From: Polaromonas sp.
Lineage (GTDB): Bacteria; Pseudomonadota; Gammaproteobacteria; Burkholderiales; Burkholderiaceae_C
Assembly (NCBI GenBank): GCA_013298945.1
Contig: JAAFJR010000003.1
Coordinates: 1 to 64,000, forward strand
Length of the DNA stretch: 64,000 bases
Direction: 5' to 3'
The first letter of the stretch is position 1. Every line of letters starts with the position of its first letter. Under the pieces are notes generated by a model. That model worked only from the letters and a program-made list of their open reading frames with translations. It was not told where the DNA came from and ran no database searches. Made by a program: the position numbers and the translations under genes. Below are positions 35,397-45,100 of the stretch, in pieces.

Positions 35397-37796
35397 ATGT
35401 CTCGTTTTCAAGTTAAAAAAGTCGCCGTTTTAGGCGCAGGTGTGATGGGCGCACAAATCGCTGCTCATTTGGTGAATTGCAAAATTCCCGTCATTTTGTT
35501 TGATTTGCCAGCCAAAGAAGGTCCTAAAAATGGCATCGTCATCAAAGCCATCGAAGGTTTGAAAAAACTCAAGCCTGCACCATTAGGCGTGCCGGAAGAT
35601 GCAGCGCTGATTCAAGCGGCTAACTATGAGGAGCATATGGAGTTGCTCACGGGCTGCGACCTCATCATTGAAGCCATTGCCGAGCGTATGGATTGGAAGA
35701 CTGACCTATACCACAAGATTGCCCCCTTCGTCGCTGAAGGCACGATTGTGGCCAGCAATACATCCGGCTTGAGCATCACGAAGTTGTCTGAAGCGTTGCC
35801 TGAAGCCATCAAACCGCGCTTTTGCGGCATCCACTTTTTCAACCCACCACGCTATATGTATTTGGTGGAGCTGATCAACACGCCAACTACTCAGCCGCAG
35901 ATTTTGGATGACCTGGAAAGTTTCGTTACCAGCGGTTTGGGCAAAGGCGTTGTTCGCGCCCATGACACGCCCAACTTTATCGCCAATCGCGTCGGTATCG
36001 CAGGCATGCTGGCCACCATGAAGCAGGTGGAAAACTTTGGCTTGACCTATGACGTGGTAGACGATTTGACCGGTAAAAAGTTGGGTCGTGCTAGCTCAGG
36101 TACTTTCCGCACCGCAGACGTGGTGGGTTTAGACACCATGACGCACGTGATCAAGACCTTGCAAGACAACTTGACGATCGACAGTGACCCGTTTTATGGC
36201 AACTTTGCGACACCAGCAGTATTAGCCAAACTGCTGGAGCAGGGGAATTTGGGTCAAAAAACCGGTGCTGGTTTCTATAAAAAAGCCGGTCGTGACATTT
36301 TGCGCTTTGACGCTGATGAGCAAGACTACGTGCCCAGCGGCAAAAAAGCCGATGAAGTTGTTGGGCGCATGCTCAAAAAGCCCGCAGCTGAGCGCTTGAA
36401 GCTGTTGCGCAACGCCGAAGGTGCAGAGCCGCGCTTTTTGTGGGCCATCATTCGCGACCAGTTGCACTATGCCGCTGTGCACTTGCATACCGTGGCCGAA
36501 ACCGCACGCGACATTGACCTCGCGCTGCGCTGGGGTTTTGGCATGAAACAAGGGCCGTTTGAGCTGTGGCAAGAAGCCGGTTGGTTAACGGTCGCTAATA
36601 TGATCAAGGAAGACATTGCGGCTGGCAAAGCCTTGTGCAATACGCCGTTACCTGAATGGGTTTTCAAGGGCCCAGTCGCTGATGCTGGTGGCGTGCACAC
36701 GCCAGATGGTTCTTGGAGCGCTTCGAGCAACAAGTTCATTCCACGCCGGAATCTGCTGGTTTATACACGTCAACATTTCCCAGAAGATGTGGCCGGCTCA
36801 GTGACTCTCAAGGCGGAAACTGCGGGTAAAACGCTGCATGAGGACGATGCGATTCGTTTATGGACCTTAGATGACGACGTATTGCTCGCCAGCATCAAAA
36901 CCAAAATGCACGCCATCAGCCCAGATGTGGCAGAAGGCTTGAGTTTGGCGGTGGACATGGCTGAGAAAGATTTTCAAGGTTTGGTGATTTGGTCACCTGA
37001 CGAGATGTTCTCTGCAGGCGCTGATTTGCAAGCCATGCTGCCAGCCTTCATGATGGCTGGCGTGGGCGCGATCAACGAAGTCGAGCATGAGCTGCAAAAG
37101 GTCATGCTCAAGCTGCGCTACGCCAGTGTGCCCACCATCTCTGCGGTGCGTGGCTTGGCGCTGGGTGGTGGCTGCGAGATGGCGGTGTACTCTGCCAAAC
37201 GCGTCGCGGCGATGGAGAGCTACATTGGTTTGGTTGAAGTGGGCGTGGGACTCGTCCCTGGCGCTGGCGGCTTGGCCTACATTGCACGCCGCGCGGCTGA
37301 GGCAGCATCCACCAGTACCAACAAAGACATTGTGCCGTTTTTAACCGAAGGTTTTACCGCTGCGGCTATGGCTAAAGTCGGCACAAGTGCAATTGAGTCG
37401 CGCAAACTGGGCTACTTGCTAGACACTGATGTGATTGTTCCCAACAAAGACGAGCTGCTGTTTGTGGCCATCAATGAAGCCAAAGCTTTGTACAAGAGCG
37501 GCTATCGCGCACCGCACAAGCGCAGCTTTGCCGTAGCAGGACGTAATGGCATTGCCACCATCAAAGGCTCATTGGTCAATATGCGCGATGGTGGATTCAT
37601 CAGCACGCATGACTTCCACATTGCGTCGTTGATTGCCCATGTGGTGTGTGGGGGCGATGTTGATGCAGGAACTTTAGTCACCGAGGAATACCTGATGACT
37701 TTGGAGCGCCAGGCATTCTGCTCGCTTCTCACTCACCCCAAAACCCAAGAGCGCATCATGGGCATGATGGCGACTGGCAAACCTGTCCGCAACTAA
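35397..37796 (+). CDS. 3-hydroxyacyl-CoA dehydrogenase / enoyl-CoA hydratase fusion
   Basis: A 799-aa bifunctional beta-oxidation enzyme with the domain order HAD then ECH, the reverse of E. coli FadB. The Rossmann site is VAVLGAGVMGAQIAAHLV. The HAD catalytic segment is CGIHFFNPPRYMYLVELINT, followed by two HAD C-terminal domains. The hydratase domain (about 490-690) shows the oxyanion-hole ALGGGCEMAVYS and VEVGVGLVPGAGG. It hydrates trans-2-enoyl-CoA and oxidises the 3-hydroxyacyl-CoA. It resembles the FadN type. The thiolase gene follows 22 bases downstream. Confidence 0.93.
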   Translation: MSRFQVKKVAVLGAGVMGAQIAAHLVNCKIPVILFDLPAKEGPKNGIVIKAIEGLKKLKPAPLGVPEDAALIQAANYEEHMELLTGCDLIIEAIAERMDWKTDLYHKIAPFVAEGTIVASNTSGLSITKLSEALPEAIKPRFCGIHFFNPPRYMYLVELINTPTTQPQILDDLESFVTSGLGKGVVRAHDTPNFIANRVGIAGMLATMKQVENFGLTYDVVDDLTGKKLGRASSGTFRTADVVGLDTMTHVIKTLQDNLTIDSDPFYGNFATPAVLAKLLEQGNLGQKTGAGFYKKAGRDILRFDADEQDYVPSGKKADEVVGRMLKKPAAERLKLLRNAEGAEPRFLWAIIRDQLHYAAVHLHTVAETARDIDLALRWGFGMKQGPFELWQEAGWLTVANMIKEDIAAGKALCNTPLPEWVFKGPVADAGGVHTPDGSWSASSNKFIPRRNLLVYTRQHFPEDVAGSVTLKAETAGKTLHEDDAIRLWTLDDDVLLASIKTKMHAISPDVAEGLSLAVDMAEKDFQGLVIWSPDEMFSAGADLQAMLPAFMMAGVGAINEVEHELQKVMLKLRYASVPTISAVRGLALGGGCEMAVYSAKRVAAMESYIGLVEVGVGLVPGAGGLAYIARRAAEAASTSTNKDIVPFLTEGFTAAAMAKVGTSAIESRKLGYLLDTDVIVPNKDELLFVAINEAKALYKSGYRAPHKRSFAVAGRNGIATIKGSLVNMRDGGFISTHDFHIASLIAHVVCGGDVDAGTLVTEEYLMTLERQAFCSLLTHPKTQERIMGMMATGKPVRN

Positions 37797-37818
37797 AGCT
37801 GACTGAAAGAAATACACC

Positions 37819-39015
37819 ATGAAACAAGTACAAGAAGCCTACATCGTTGCCGCCACGCGCACGCCGATTGGGCGCTCGCACCGCGGGTTTTTCCGAAACA
37901 CACGTCCTGACGATCTGCTGGTCAAAACCTTACAAGCCGCATTGGCGCAGGTACCCACGCTAGACCCAAGAGCGATTGAAGATTTGATTTGTGGCTGCGC
38001 GATTCCCGAAGCATCCCAAGGCCTGAACATCGCCCGTATTGGTGCGGTACTGGCAGGCTTACCGCACAGCGTGGGGGGCATCACCGTGAACCGCTTTTGC
38101 GCCTCTGGCCTGTCTGCCGTGCAGATGGCGGCAGACCGTATCCGCGTTGGAGAAGCTGACGTGATGATTGCCGCTGGTGTGGAAAGCATGAGCATGGTGC
38201 CAATGATGGGCAACAACCCGTCGCTGTCGCCTGCCATGTTTGACCACGACGAAAACATTGGCATTGCCTACGGCATGGGCTTGACCGCTGAGAAAGTGGC
38301 CAACCAATGGAAAATCAGCCGCGATGCGCAAGACGAATTTGCTTACCAGTCACACATAAAAGCCATCGCAGCCATGAAGGCAGGCGAGTTCACGAATGAA
38401 ATCACACCCGTGGAAGTGACCGAGCGCACACCTGACTTGGAAACTGGCGAAGTCAACATCAAAACGCGGACAGTGAGCCTAGATGAAGGCGCGCGCCCTG
38501 ATACGACGGTTGAAGGTTTGGGCAAACTGAAAACCGTGTTTGCAGCACGCGGCTCTGTCACCGCAGGCAACAGTTCACAAACATCTGATGGCGCTGGTGC
38601 ACTGATTTTGGCCAGTGAAAGCGCCATCAAACGCTTTGGACTCACACCGCTAGCCAAATTTGTCAGCTTTGCCAGCAAAGGCGTGCCACCGCACATCATG
38701 GGTATTGGTCCGATTGAGGCGATTCCGGCGGCGTTGCGTTATGCAGGCTTGAAGCAGGATGATATTGACTGGTTTGAATTGAACGAGGCGTTTGCGGCAC
38801 AGTCACTGGCCGTGTTGAATACCTTGAAACTTGACCCGAGTAAGGTGAACCCTATGGGTGGTGCAATTGCACTGGGGCACCCGTTGGGGGCAACTGGCGC
38901 AATTCGTTCTGCCACAGTGATACATGCGTTACACCGAAAGCAACTGAAATACGGTATGGTCACTATGTGCGTCGGTATGGGGCAAGGTGCAGCAGGGATT
39001 TTTGAGCGGGTTTAA
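37819..39015 (+). CDS. fadA: Acetyl-CoA C-acyltransferase (thiolase)
   Basis: A 398-aa thiolase. The nucleophilic Cys is in NRFCASGLSAVQMA, the catalytic His in ALGHPLGATGA, and the second Cys in CVGMGQGAAGIFE. The degradative type is supported by the operon: it follows the HAD/ECH fusion, its usual partner, and would release acetyl-CoA in the last step. An ATG at the typical start MKQVQEAYIVAATRTPIGRS is used. The symbol is by function; fadI or pcaF-like names are alternatives. Confidence 0.9.
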   Translation: MKQVQEAYIVAATRTPIGRSHRGFFRNTRPDDLLVKTLQAALAQVPTLDPRAIEDLICGCAIPEASQGLNIARIGAVLAGLPHSVGGITVNRFCASGLSAVQMAADRIRVGEADVMIAAGVESMSMVPMMGNNPSLSPAMFDHDENIGIAYGMGLTAEKVANQWKISRDAQDEFAYQSHIKAIAAMKAGEFTNEITPVEVTERTPDLETGEVNIKTRTVSLDEGARPDTTVEGLGKLKTVFAARGSVTAGNSSQTSDGAGALILASESAIKRFGLTPLAKFVSFASKGVPPHIMGIGPIEAIPAALRYAGLKQDDIDWFELNEAFAAQSLAVLNTLKLDPSKVNPMGGAIALGHPLGATGAIRSATVIHALHRKQLKYGMVTMCVGMGQGAAGIFERV

Positions 39016-39119
39016 GTGAATGAGAGTTTTATACAACCCTGCATGCAGTATGTATAAAAAATAGTTTTGCTATGCTTTTAATTTTCTGTTCGTGTCCTAT
39101 TTTTTAAATTGCGAGCATC

Positions 39120-39923
39120 ATGACAGAATATTACTTTGACCAAGCTATTGCTTTACAAAGCTTAAGCACAGGCCACTACTGTGGCAGCACACATGCTGCT
39201 TGGCAAAACATGGTTGGCCCGTTTGGCGGCATCACGGCTGCAGTTATGCTGCAAGCAGTGATGCAACACGATGATCGTTTGGGCAACCCTGTATCGATCA
39301 CCGTAAATTTTTGCGCCGGAGTAGCCGAAGGTGCTTTTGAGATCTACGCCAAGCCGGCACGTACAAATCGCTCTACTCAGCATTGGCAAATGGAGTTGTT
39401 GCAGGCCGGCGAAATCGTAATTACAGCGACTGCAGTCACCGCCAATCGACGTAACACCTTTAGCAGCAATGAATCTCCCGTTCCCTCAGTTGTCAAGGCG
39501 CAGACTTTATCGCGTGCAGAACCCCCAAAACTGCCTTGGACACAACGATATGACATGCGATCTATCAATGGACATATACCTGCTGTTTGGGACGGTTCAG
39601 AAGGTGACACACTCACTCAAATGTGGGTGCGAGACGTGCAAGAACGTGCTATCGATTTTGTGTCGCTAACCGCCATTGCAGACAGTTTTTTTCCTCGCGT
39701 ATTTTTACGTCGTAAAACAATGGTACCCATTGGCACTGTATCGATGACAGTATATTTACACGCGGATGCCGCTGAGCTAAGCGCTTTAGATAGCGGCTTT
39801 ATACTGGGGCAAGCTCGGGCTCAGTGCTTTTTTAACGGATTTTTTGATCAGCACGCTCAACTGTGGTCTGAATCAGGTGCACTCTTAGCCTCGACCCAAC
39901 AAGTGGTGTACTTTAAGGAATAA
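39120..39923 (+). CDS. Acyl-CoA thioesterase, double hotdog type
   Basis: A 267-aa protein of the TesB-like/thioesterase superfamily: an N-terminal hotdog with WQNMVGPFGGITAAVMLQAV and VSITVNFCAGVAEGAFEI, a linker, and a C-terminal hotdog with IADSFFPRVFL and VSMTVYLHA. It likely hydrolyses acyl-CoA esters. It starts a second block of acyl-CoA genes after a 104-base gap with a weak stem and A-rich run downstream of the thiolase gene, and ends six bases before an SDR gene. Confidence 0.82.
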   Translation: MTEYYFDQAIALQSLSTGHYCGSTHAAWQNMVGPFGGITAAVMLQAVMQHDDRLGNPVSITVNFCAGVAEGAFEIYAKPARTNRSTQHWQMELLQAGEIVITATAVTANRRNTFSSNESPVPSVVKAQTLSRAEPPKLPWTQRYDMRSINGHIPAVWDGSEGDTLTQMWVRDVQERAIDFVSLTAIADSFFPRVFLRRKTMVPIGTVSMTVYLHADAAELSALDSGFILGQARAQCFFNGFFDQHAQLWSESGALLASTQQVVYFKE

Positions 39924-39929
39924 CTCTTC

Positions 39930-40694
39930 ATGATTTCTAATATTAAAAGCAGTGATTCAGTTCGCGGCGTGTGTTTGGTCATTGGTGCTGGTGATGCTAC
40001 CGGTGGTGCCATCGCCAGGCGCTTTGCGCGGGAAGGCTATGCGTCATGCGTAACGCGCCGAAACGCAGAGAAACTTCAACCGCTCAAAGACGCCATTGAG
40101 GCTGATGGCGGCATCTGCCATGCTTTTGGCAGCGATGCGCGGAAAGAAGAGGAAGTTATCGCTCTCGTTGAGCAGATTGAATCAACTATCGGACCTATCG
40201 AAGTGCTGGTGTTCAATATAGGCGCTAACGCACCCAGCAGCGTGTTGGACGAAACCGCACGCAAATATTTCAAAATCTGGGAGATGGCTTGCTTCAGTGG
40301 TTTTTTAAATGGCCGAGAAGTGGCTAAACGGATGGTGCCCCGTGCAACGCCAAGCCGCAAGCAAAGTATTATTTTCACTGGTGCGACAGCTTCTTTGCGT
40401 GGCGGCGCTAGTTTTGCGGCATTTTCAGGCGCAAAAATGGCGTTACGCGCCTTGGCGCAGAGCATGGCGCGCGAACTTGGTCCGCAAGGTATTCATGTCG
40501 CTCACAGCATCATTGACGGCGCCATTGATACGGCCTTTATCCGCGATACCTTTCCAGAGCGCTATGCTCTCAAAGAACAAGACGGTATTCTCAATCCAGA
40601 TCATATTGCCGATGCGTATTGGATGCTTCACCTGCAGCCGCGCGATACATGGACGCATGAACTTGATTTACGCCCTTATATGGAAAAATTTTAA
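39930..40694 (+). CDS. SDR-family protein with Phe in place of catalytic Tyr
   Basis: A 254-aa short-chain dehydrogenase with the glycine motif VIGAGDATGGAIARRFAREG, the N of FNIGANAPSS, and Ser in IIFTGATASLRGG. The usual Tyr-x-x-x-Lys is FSGAK (in ASFAAFSGAKMALRALAQ), so the catalytic Tyr is Phe. I recall related SDRs with the same change, suggesting a conserved atypical subgroup and not a sequencing error. Whether it is an active reductase is uncertain. It lies in a four-gene acyl-CoA block and ends 12 bases before the next gene. Confidence 0.82.
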   Translation: MISNIKSSDSVRGVCLVIGAGDATGGAIARRFAREGYASCVTRRNAEKLQPLKDAIEADGGICHAFGSDARKEEEVIALVEQIESTIGPIEVLVFNIGANAPSSVLDETARKYFKIWEMACFSGFLNGREVAKRMVPRATPSRKQSIIFTGATASLRGGASFAAFSGAKMALRALAQSMARELGPQGIHVAHSIIDGAIDTAFIRDTFPERYALKEQDGILNPDHIADAYWMLHLQPRDTWTHELDLRPYMEKF

Positions 40695-40706
40695 GGAGAC
40701 TTATCG

Positions 40707-41294
40707 ATGAGAACTTTTGAGTTCTGGTTCGACTTTGGCAGCCCTGCTGCTTATTTAGCATTCACCCAAATCCCAAGCATTGAAGCGGCGACTGGCGCAA
40801 AGGCCATTTACCGTCCTATGCTGCTTGGCGGTGTTTTTCAGGCTACGGGTAACCATTCGCCAGCGACGATACCCGCTAAAGGCAAATACATCTTCAATGA
40901 CTTCAATCGGTATTCAAAGCGTTATGGTGTGCCGTTCAACAACAATCCGCACTTCCCGATCAACACTTTGCTACTTATGCGCGGTGCAATTGGTATGCAG
41001 CTGCAACATCCCGAACAATTCTTAGCATATTGCAGCGCAGTGTTCCAAGTAATTTGGATTGACGCTTTAAATATGAACGACCCAGCTACCGTAGGCACAG
41101 CTTTGCATAAAGCGGGTTTTGACCCACACAAGCTGATGGCGATTGCAAACGACCCAGCAACCAAAGATGCTTTGAAAGCCGCCACTACTGAAGCCGTATC
41201 GCGAGGTGTCTTTGGTGCACCTACATTTTTTGTTGACAACCAGATGTATTGGGGTCAAGACCGTTTAGATTTTGTAAAGGAAGCATTAGCATGA
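40707..41294 (+). CDS. 2-hydroxychromene-2-carboxylate isomerase-like DsbA-family protein
   Basis: A 195-aa thioredoxin-fold protein of the kappa-class GST/HCCA isomerase group. It starts MRTFEFWFDFGSPAAYLAFT, the GSH-binding Ser block of that family, and has RPMLLGGVFQATGNHSP. It ends in the cis-Pro block SRGVFGAPTFFVDNQMYWGQ and DRLDFVKEAL. It likely performs a glutathione-dependent isomerisation or reduction. HCCA isomerases act in naphthalene breakdown, but this acyl-CoA context points to a different substrate. The GGAGA ribosome site is good. The stop overlaps the next start (ATGA). Confidence 0.85.
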   Translation: MRTFEFWFDFGSPAAYLAFTQIPSIEAATGAKAIYRPMLLGGVFQATGNHSPATIPAKGKYIFNDFNRYSKRYGVPFNNNPHFPINTLLLMRGAIGMQLQHPEQFLAYCSAVFQVIWIDALNMNDPATVGTALHKAGFDPHKLMAIANDPATKDALKAATTEAVSRGVFGAPTFFVDNQMYWGQDRLDFVKEALA

Positions 41295-42067
41295 ACAGTA
41301 AGGACAACGATATTTTGATCCACGCAGAATCAGGCGTGATGACGATCACATTCAACCGGGTAGAAAAGAAAAACTCTATTTCGTCTGCCATGTATGCAAC
41401 CATGGCGGATGCCTTGGTTGAAGCCGAAAAAAGCAGCGTAGTTCGTGTGGTCGTGTTCCAAGGGCATGAAGCTGTTTTCAGTGCAGGCAACGATATTGGT
41501 GATTTTTTAAATGGACCACCAGCTACAGAGGAATCACCGGTATATCGATTTTTGCATGCCATCAGCACATTCCCTAAGCCTGTACTAGCTTCTGTATGTG
41601 GGCCAGCCGTAGGGATTGGCACAACCATGCTATTTCATTGTGATTTGGTCTATGCTGGGGACAATGCAGCGTTTTCAATGCCTTTTGTCAATTTAGGTTT
41701 GTGTCCTGAAGCTGCATCCAGTCTCTTGGTACCGCAAATGATGGGGTATCACCGCGCTGCAGAAGCACTGTTGCTTGGCGAGCCTTTTATGGCTGAAGCT
41801 GCTTTAGAAGTAGGTCTGGTTAATCGGGTGCTTCCACCGCTTGAGGCTAATAACTATGCGCAAGCTATTGCCAAGAAATTAGCTGCAAAGCCGTTAAGTT
41901 CACTTGTAGAGACCAAGCGTTTGATGAAAAAAGGACTTGCAACCACCGTCAGAGCACAAATGAGCGAAGAGGGCACAAGCTTTGGCCGTATGCTGCGTGA
42001 ACCAGCCGCAAAAGAAGCGTTTGGAGCTTTTTTAGAAAAACGTAAACCAGATTTTACTCAAATGTAA
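41291..42067 (+). CDS. Enoyl-CoA hydratase/isomerase
   Basis: A 258-aa crotonase-fold protein. The start is the ATG at 41291, overlapping the upstream stop as ATGA; the longer frame upstream is just read-through. Motifs are VVFQGHEAVFSAGNDIGDFL, the oxyanion hole GPAVGIGTTMLFHCDLVYA, and FVNLGLCPEAASSLLVPQ. The single acidic residue in PEAASS, with no first hydratase Glu, resembles delta3-delta2-enoyl-CoA isomerases, so isomerase activity is a good alternative to hydratase. It is the last gene of the block, facing the large OmpA gene across 88 bases. Confidence 0.87.
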   Translation: MNSKDNDILIHAESGVMTITFNRVEKKNSISSAMYATMADALVEAEKSSVVRVVVFQGHEAVFSAGNDIGDFLNGPPATEESPVYRFLHAISTFPKPVLASVCGPAVGIGTTMLFHCDLVYAGDNAAFSMPFVNLGLCPEAASSLLVPQMMGYHRAAEALLLGEPFMAEAALEVGLVNRVLPPLEANNYAQAIAKKLAAKPLSSLVETKRLMKKGLATTVRAQMSEEGTSFGRMLREPAAKEAFGAFLEKRKPDFTQM

Positions 42068-42093
42068 ATCTGAAAGTAGCAATTAATAAACTG

Positions 42094-42118
42094 GCATGCT
42101 ATTAAATTAATAGCATGC
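42094..42118. terminator. Hairpin between convergent genes, fused to repeat copy 6
   Basis: GCATGCTATT and AATAGCATGC form a perfect 10-base stem with an AAATT loop. The right part is the 5' arm pair of the dispersed repeat. Placed between converging genes, it could stop transcription from both sides, though no long T-run follows. Confidence 0.5.
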
Positions 42119-42145
42119 TAGGCAATAAATACGCCGGCCAGAGGC
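42098..42145 (+). repeat. Dispersed 48-bp repeat, copy 6
   Basis: GCTATTAAATTAATAGCATG then CTAGGCAATAAATACGCCGG and CCAGAGGC: an almost complete copy in the gap between two convergent genes. Its leading inverted repeat is extended to 10 bases per arm. Confidence 0.9.
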
Positions 42146-42155
42146 ATTTTTAAAT

Positions 42156-45100
42156 CTATTTCACCAACGATTGGCCGTAAATCTCAACCTCTACGCGCCT
42201 ATTAGGCAGCAGGCAAGCACGGAAGTTTTCCATGTCCTTCAAGCTAGCGCGAGATTGCGTGACGCCAATAGCTGTTCTAGCGGCGCCTTTTGGCAATGCA
42301 CAATCAGTTTTGACTGGTTGCTGACCACCCAAACCAGCGACAGAAACATTTTTCACATCGAATCCCTGGCTAGATAAGTAGGTTTTCACAGATATCGCAC
42401 GCTCTAAACTCAACTTATCGTTGTATTTTGCATCGCCTGTGCCATTTGTAATGTCCGCATGACCAGTGATAGTGATGCGCTCTACATTGCTAACCGCTTT
42501 GAGTTTTGCAGCTAGCTCATTCAGCTGCGTACGACCTTCAGGCAAAATTTGATCGGCGCCAGATTTGTTGTGTCCAAAAAGAGCGCCTGCAGCAAGCGTT
42601 ATTTTTTCATATTTTGGTGCAACAACTATTGCAGGTATTGGCGAAGCAAGTGGAGTTATCACTGGCTCAATGATTGGCGCAGCAGGCTTTTCCAATGCCG
42701 CTTCAATAGCTGCAACTGGTTTGACTTCATCATCACGTTTAGTCGCCAAGCCTAAGCTATTTTCATCAAATTTGTAACGCAAGCGTGCATGCCAACCACT
42801 CCAGCTTGTATTAGCACTGAATTGGTCTACATCAGCAAATTTGCCTTTTGTATAACCGACCGAGAACCAGAGGTTTTGTATGACTTTTGCACCCAACTCT
42901 AGGCCATAACCGCTAACTCGTTGCCCATTATCACGACCAAGGCTTCCGTAAAGACTTGCATCAAATCGCTCATTGATGTCCCAAATAGCGCGAGCGCTGA
43001 ATAGTTGACCGTTATACGTGCTGTAAGTACCATCGTTTAAGATAGTTTGAGAGCCACGTTTGGCCGCCAATTGTCCAGCAAATGTCCAGTCTCGCACTGG
43101 ATGATAAGTACCATGCACACTCAAGATCCAGGTATCTTCATCTTTGAGGTCAGCCGTTAATGATGAACGGTTGACTCTATTTTCAAGACGGAATAGACCA
43201 TTCCAACGATGACGCTCAATGTCTCTGTAGGCCAACCCCATTTGGAATTGATTTTGAACTTGGATACCTTTGGATAAATCTACGCCCACACCTTCAGAAC
43301 GGGTGTATGCATCTCGCATAATGCCGGACCAATTGTCTGACAAAGTACGTGTATAGGCCAAAGTACCTAACCATTGATTTTGGATATCTGAGGTGCGATA
43401 TTCCAACTTGCCAGCAACCTTGTTAACAGGGTCTGCCGTGTAATCGGCAGCCAAACTTACAGCTGTCGCTTCATGTTTTACCCCGTCTGCCTGAAGAACT
43501 TCTTGTCGCTCCAGTCCTGCGCTCAGGCCAAGTCCAGGCTTAATCTGCCAAAGGTTACGGACACCGGCTACGGCCGCTATGTCTCTATTACCCACGCCGC
43601 CAGCTGTGCGGTACTCACCATAAACTTGACCATCTGGTAGAAAAGGAACGCTTACTGCGGTAGATAGTCCGACAATAGTGCTTGCATTGCGAGTACCGTC
43701 ACTTGACAAGCCATAAACACCAGTCAAAGAATTTTCAATTTCGTGACTTGCGTACAATCGCGTTCTCTCAGAAACGCGATACTCTCCACCAACTGAAAGT
43801 CTTCTGCGAGAACCATCACCCACAGCTTGCTCGTATTCACCATATAAACTTGCTTCTGGTGTTAGCTTACCAAGCAATTTGATACGACCGCTTGTATAAG
43901 CGTTATCTACAATGGCAGGCGCATCTGTAGGACTGGAGAGCAATGTCGCTGGGCTTGCCAGCAAGCCCGTTCCATTGAAACCCCAACCTGGCAATGAGCT
44001 AGACGATGTGGTTTGCGTGCTCACAGAATTAAGCGCACCACCTGAGCCGTTGACCAAATGTTCTTTGACAGAATTGACACCCACTTCAACTTTAAAAACA
44101 TCATTCAGTTTCACGGCAGCAGTAACACCAGCAGCATTTCGACTTGCACCATCAGTTAAGCCACCTGATTGATCTTTTGTTTGCAAAGCATTTGCACTTA
44201 GTTCAACCGAAGGATTAAGTTGATAGCTAGCATTTAACCCAGCCTCTTGCCGACCAGCTATAACGCCGGCACTCGCATTTTGGAAATCAGCTTCAGATCG
44301 AGAACCATACACACGCGCTTTAATTTGCTCGCCATCATGACGTAACTCCACCCGCGCAGCATTGCCCTTTTTAGTTACCAGCGGATTCGCATCCGTAATG
44401 ACTGAAAAATTCTGGTTATAGGCGTTCGTTCCACGGCTGCTAGCAGCTTCAGCAACAAAATAAGTGCGGTCACCCAATTTCATCTCGAGATTGGCACCAG
44501 CAATCTCATATGGACTTTGCTCGTCTTTGTCTTTTGCATAGCTAGCACCAATCGCAATATTTTCTGCAATATTAACTTTTGCACTGATGCCACCAACCCA
44601 GTGCTTATCTCCCGTGAACTCTTCTACTTCATAAGAGATTCGAATGGACACTGGGTTGTTGTTTTCATCAACAGAAGGCACGGGCTGTCGAAACAATACA
44701 CGCCCACTGAAGGGTTCAAAATCGTAATCCGCAAAGCGTGTTAAGGTTTTTCTGCTCAAAACAATGGCAGGCTGATTGCGGTCACGTATCAAAAGCTCAA
44801 TAGTTTCAGTATTTGCTATCGCATTGGGTCTAGCTAATGCGTATGGCCCGCTGATCCCGCGAGCCGGCTGCTCATCCACGTATCCCTTGTTTGCAGTTTG
44901 CGCAGCAAAACCATTTATCTTGACACTCGTATTTTCATAAATAAACTGACCGCCAGTCAACGCACGCGACATACTCGCAAGTTTGTTGGCTTGGTCGGTC
45001 GTACCGGAATTGAAGTCTCCGTATAACACATAGCTCTTATTTTTGTCTATCCGAACATATATGCGGCTTGCACTTTGTGCATCAAATCGCTTAACAGATG

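Noticed and set aside
39016-39119. Imperfect stem CTGCATGCAG with an A-rich run after the thiolase gene, considered as a terminator.
   Set aside because: The T-run on the coding strand is missing and the stem is short; too weak to list as a feature.
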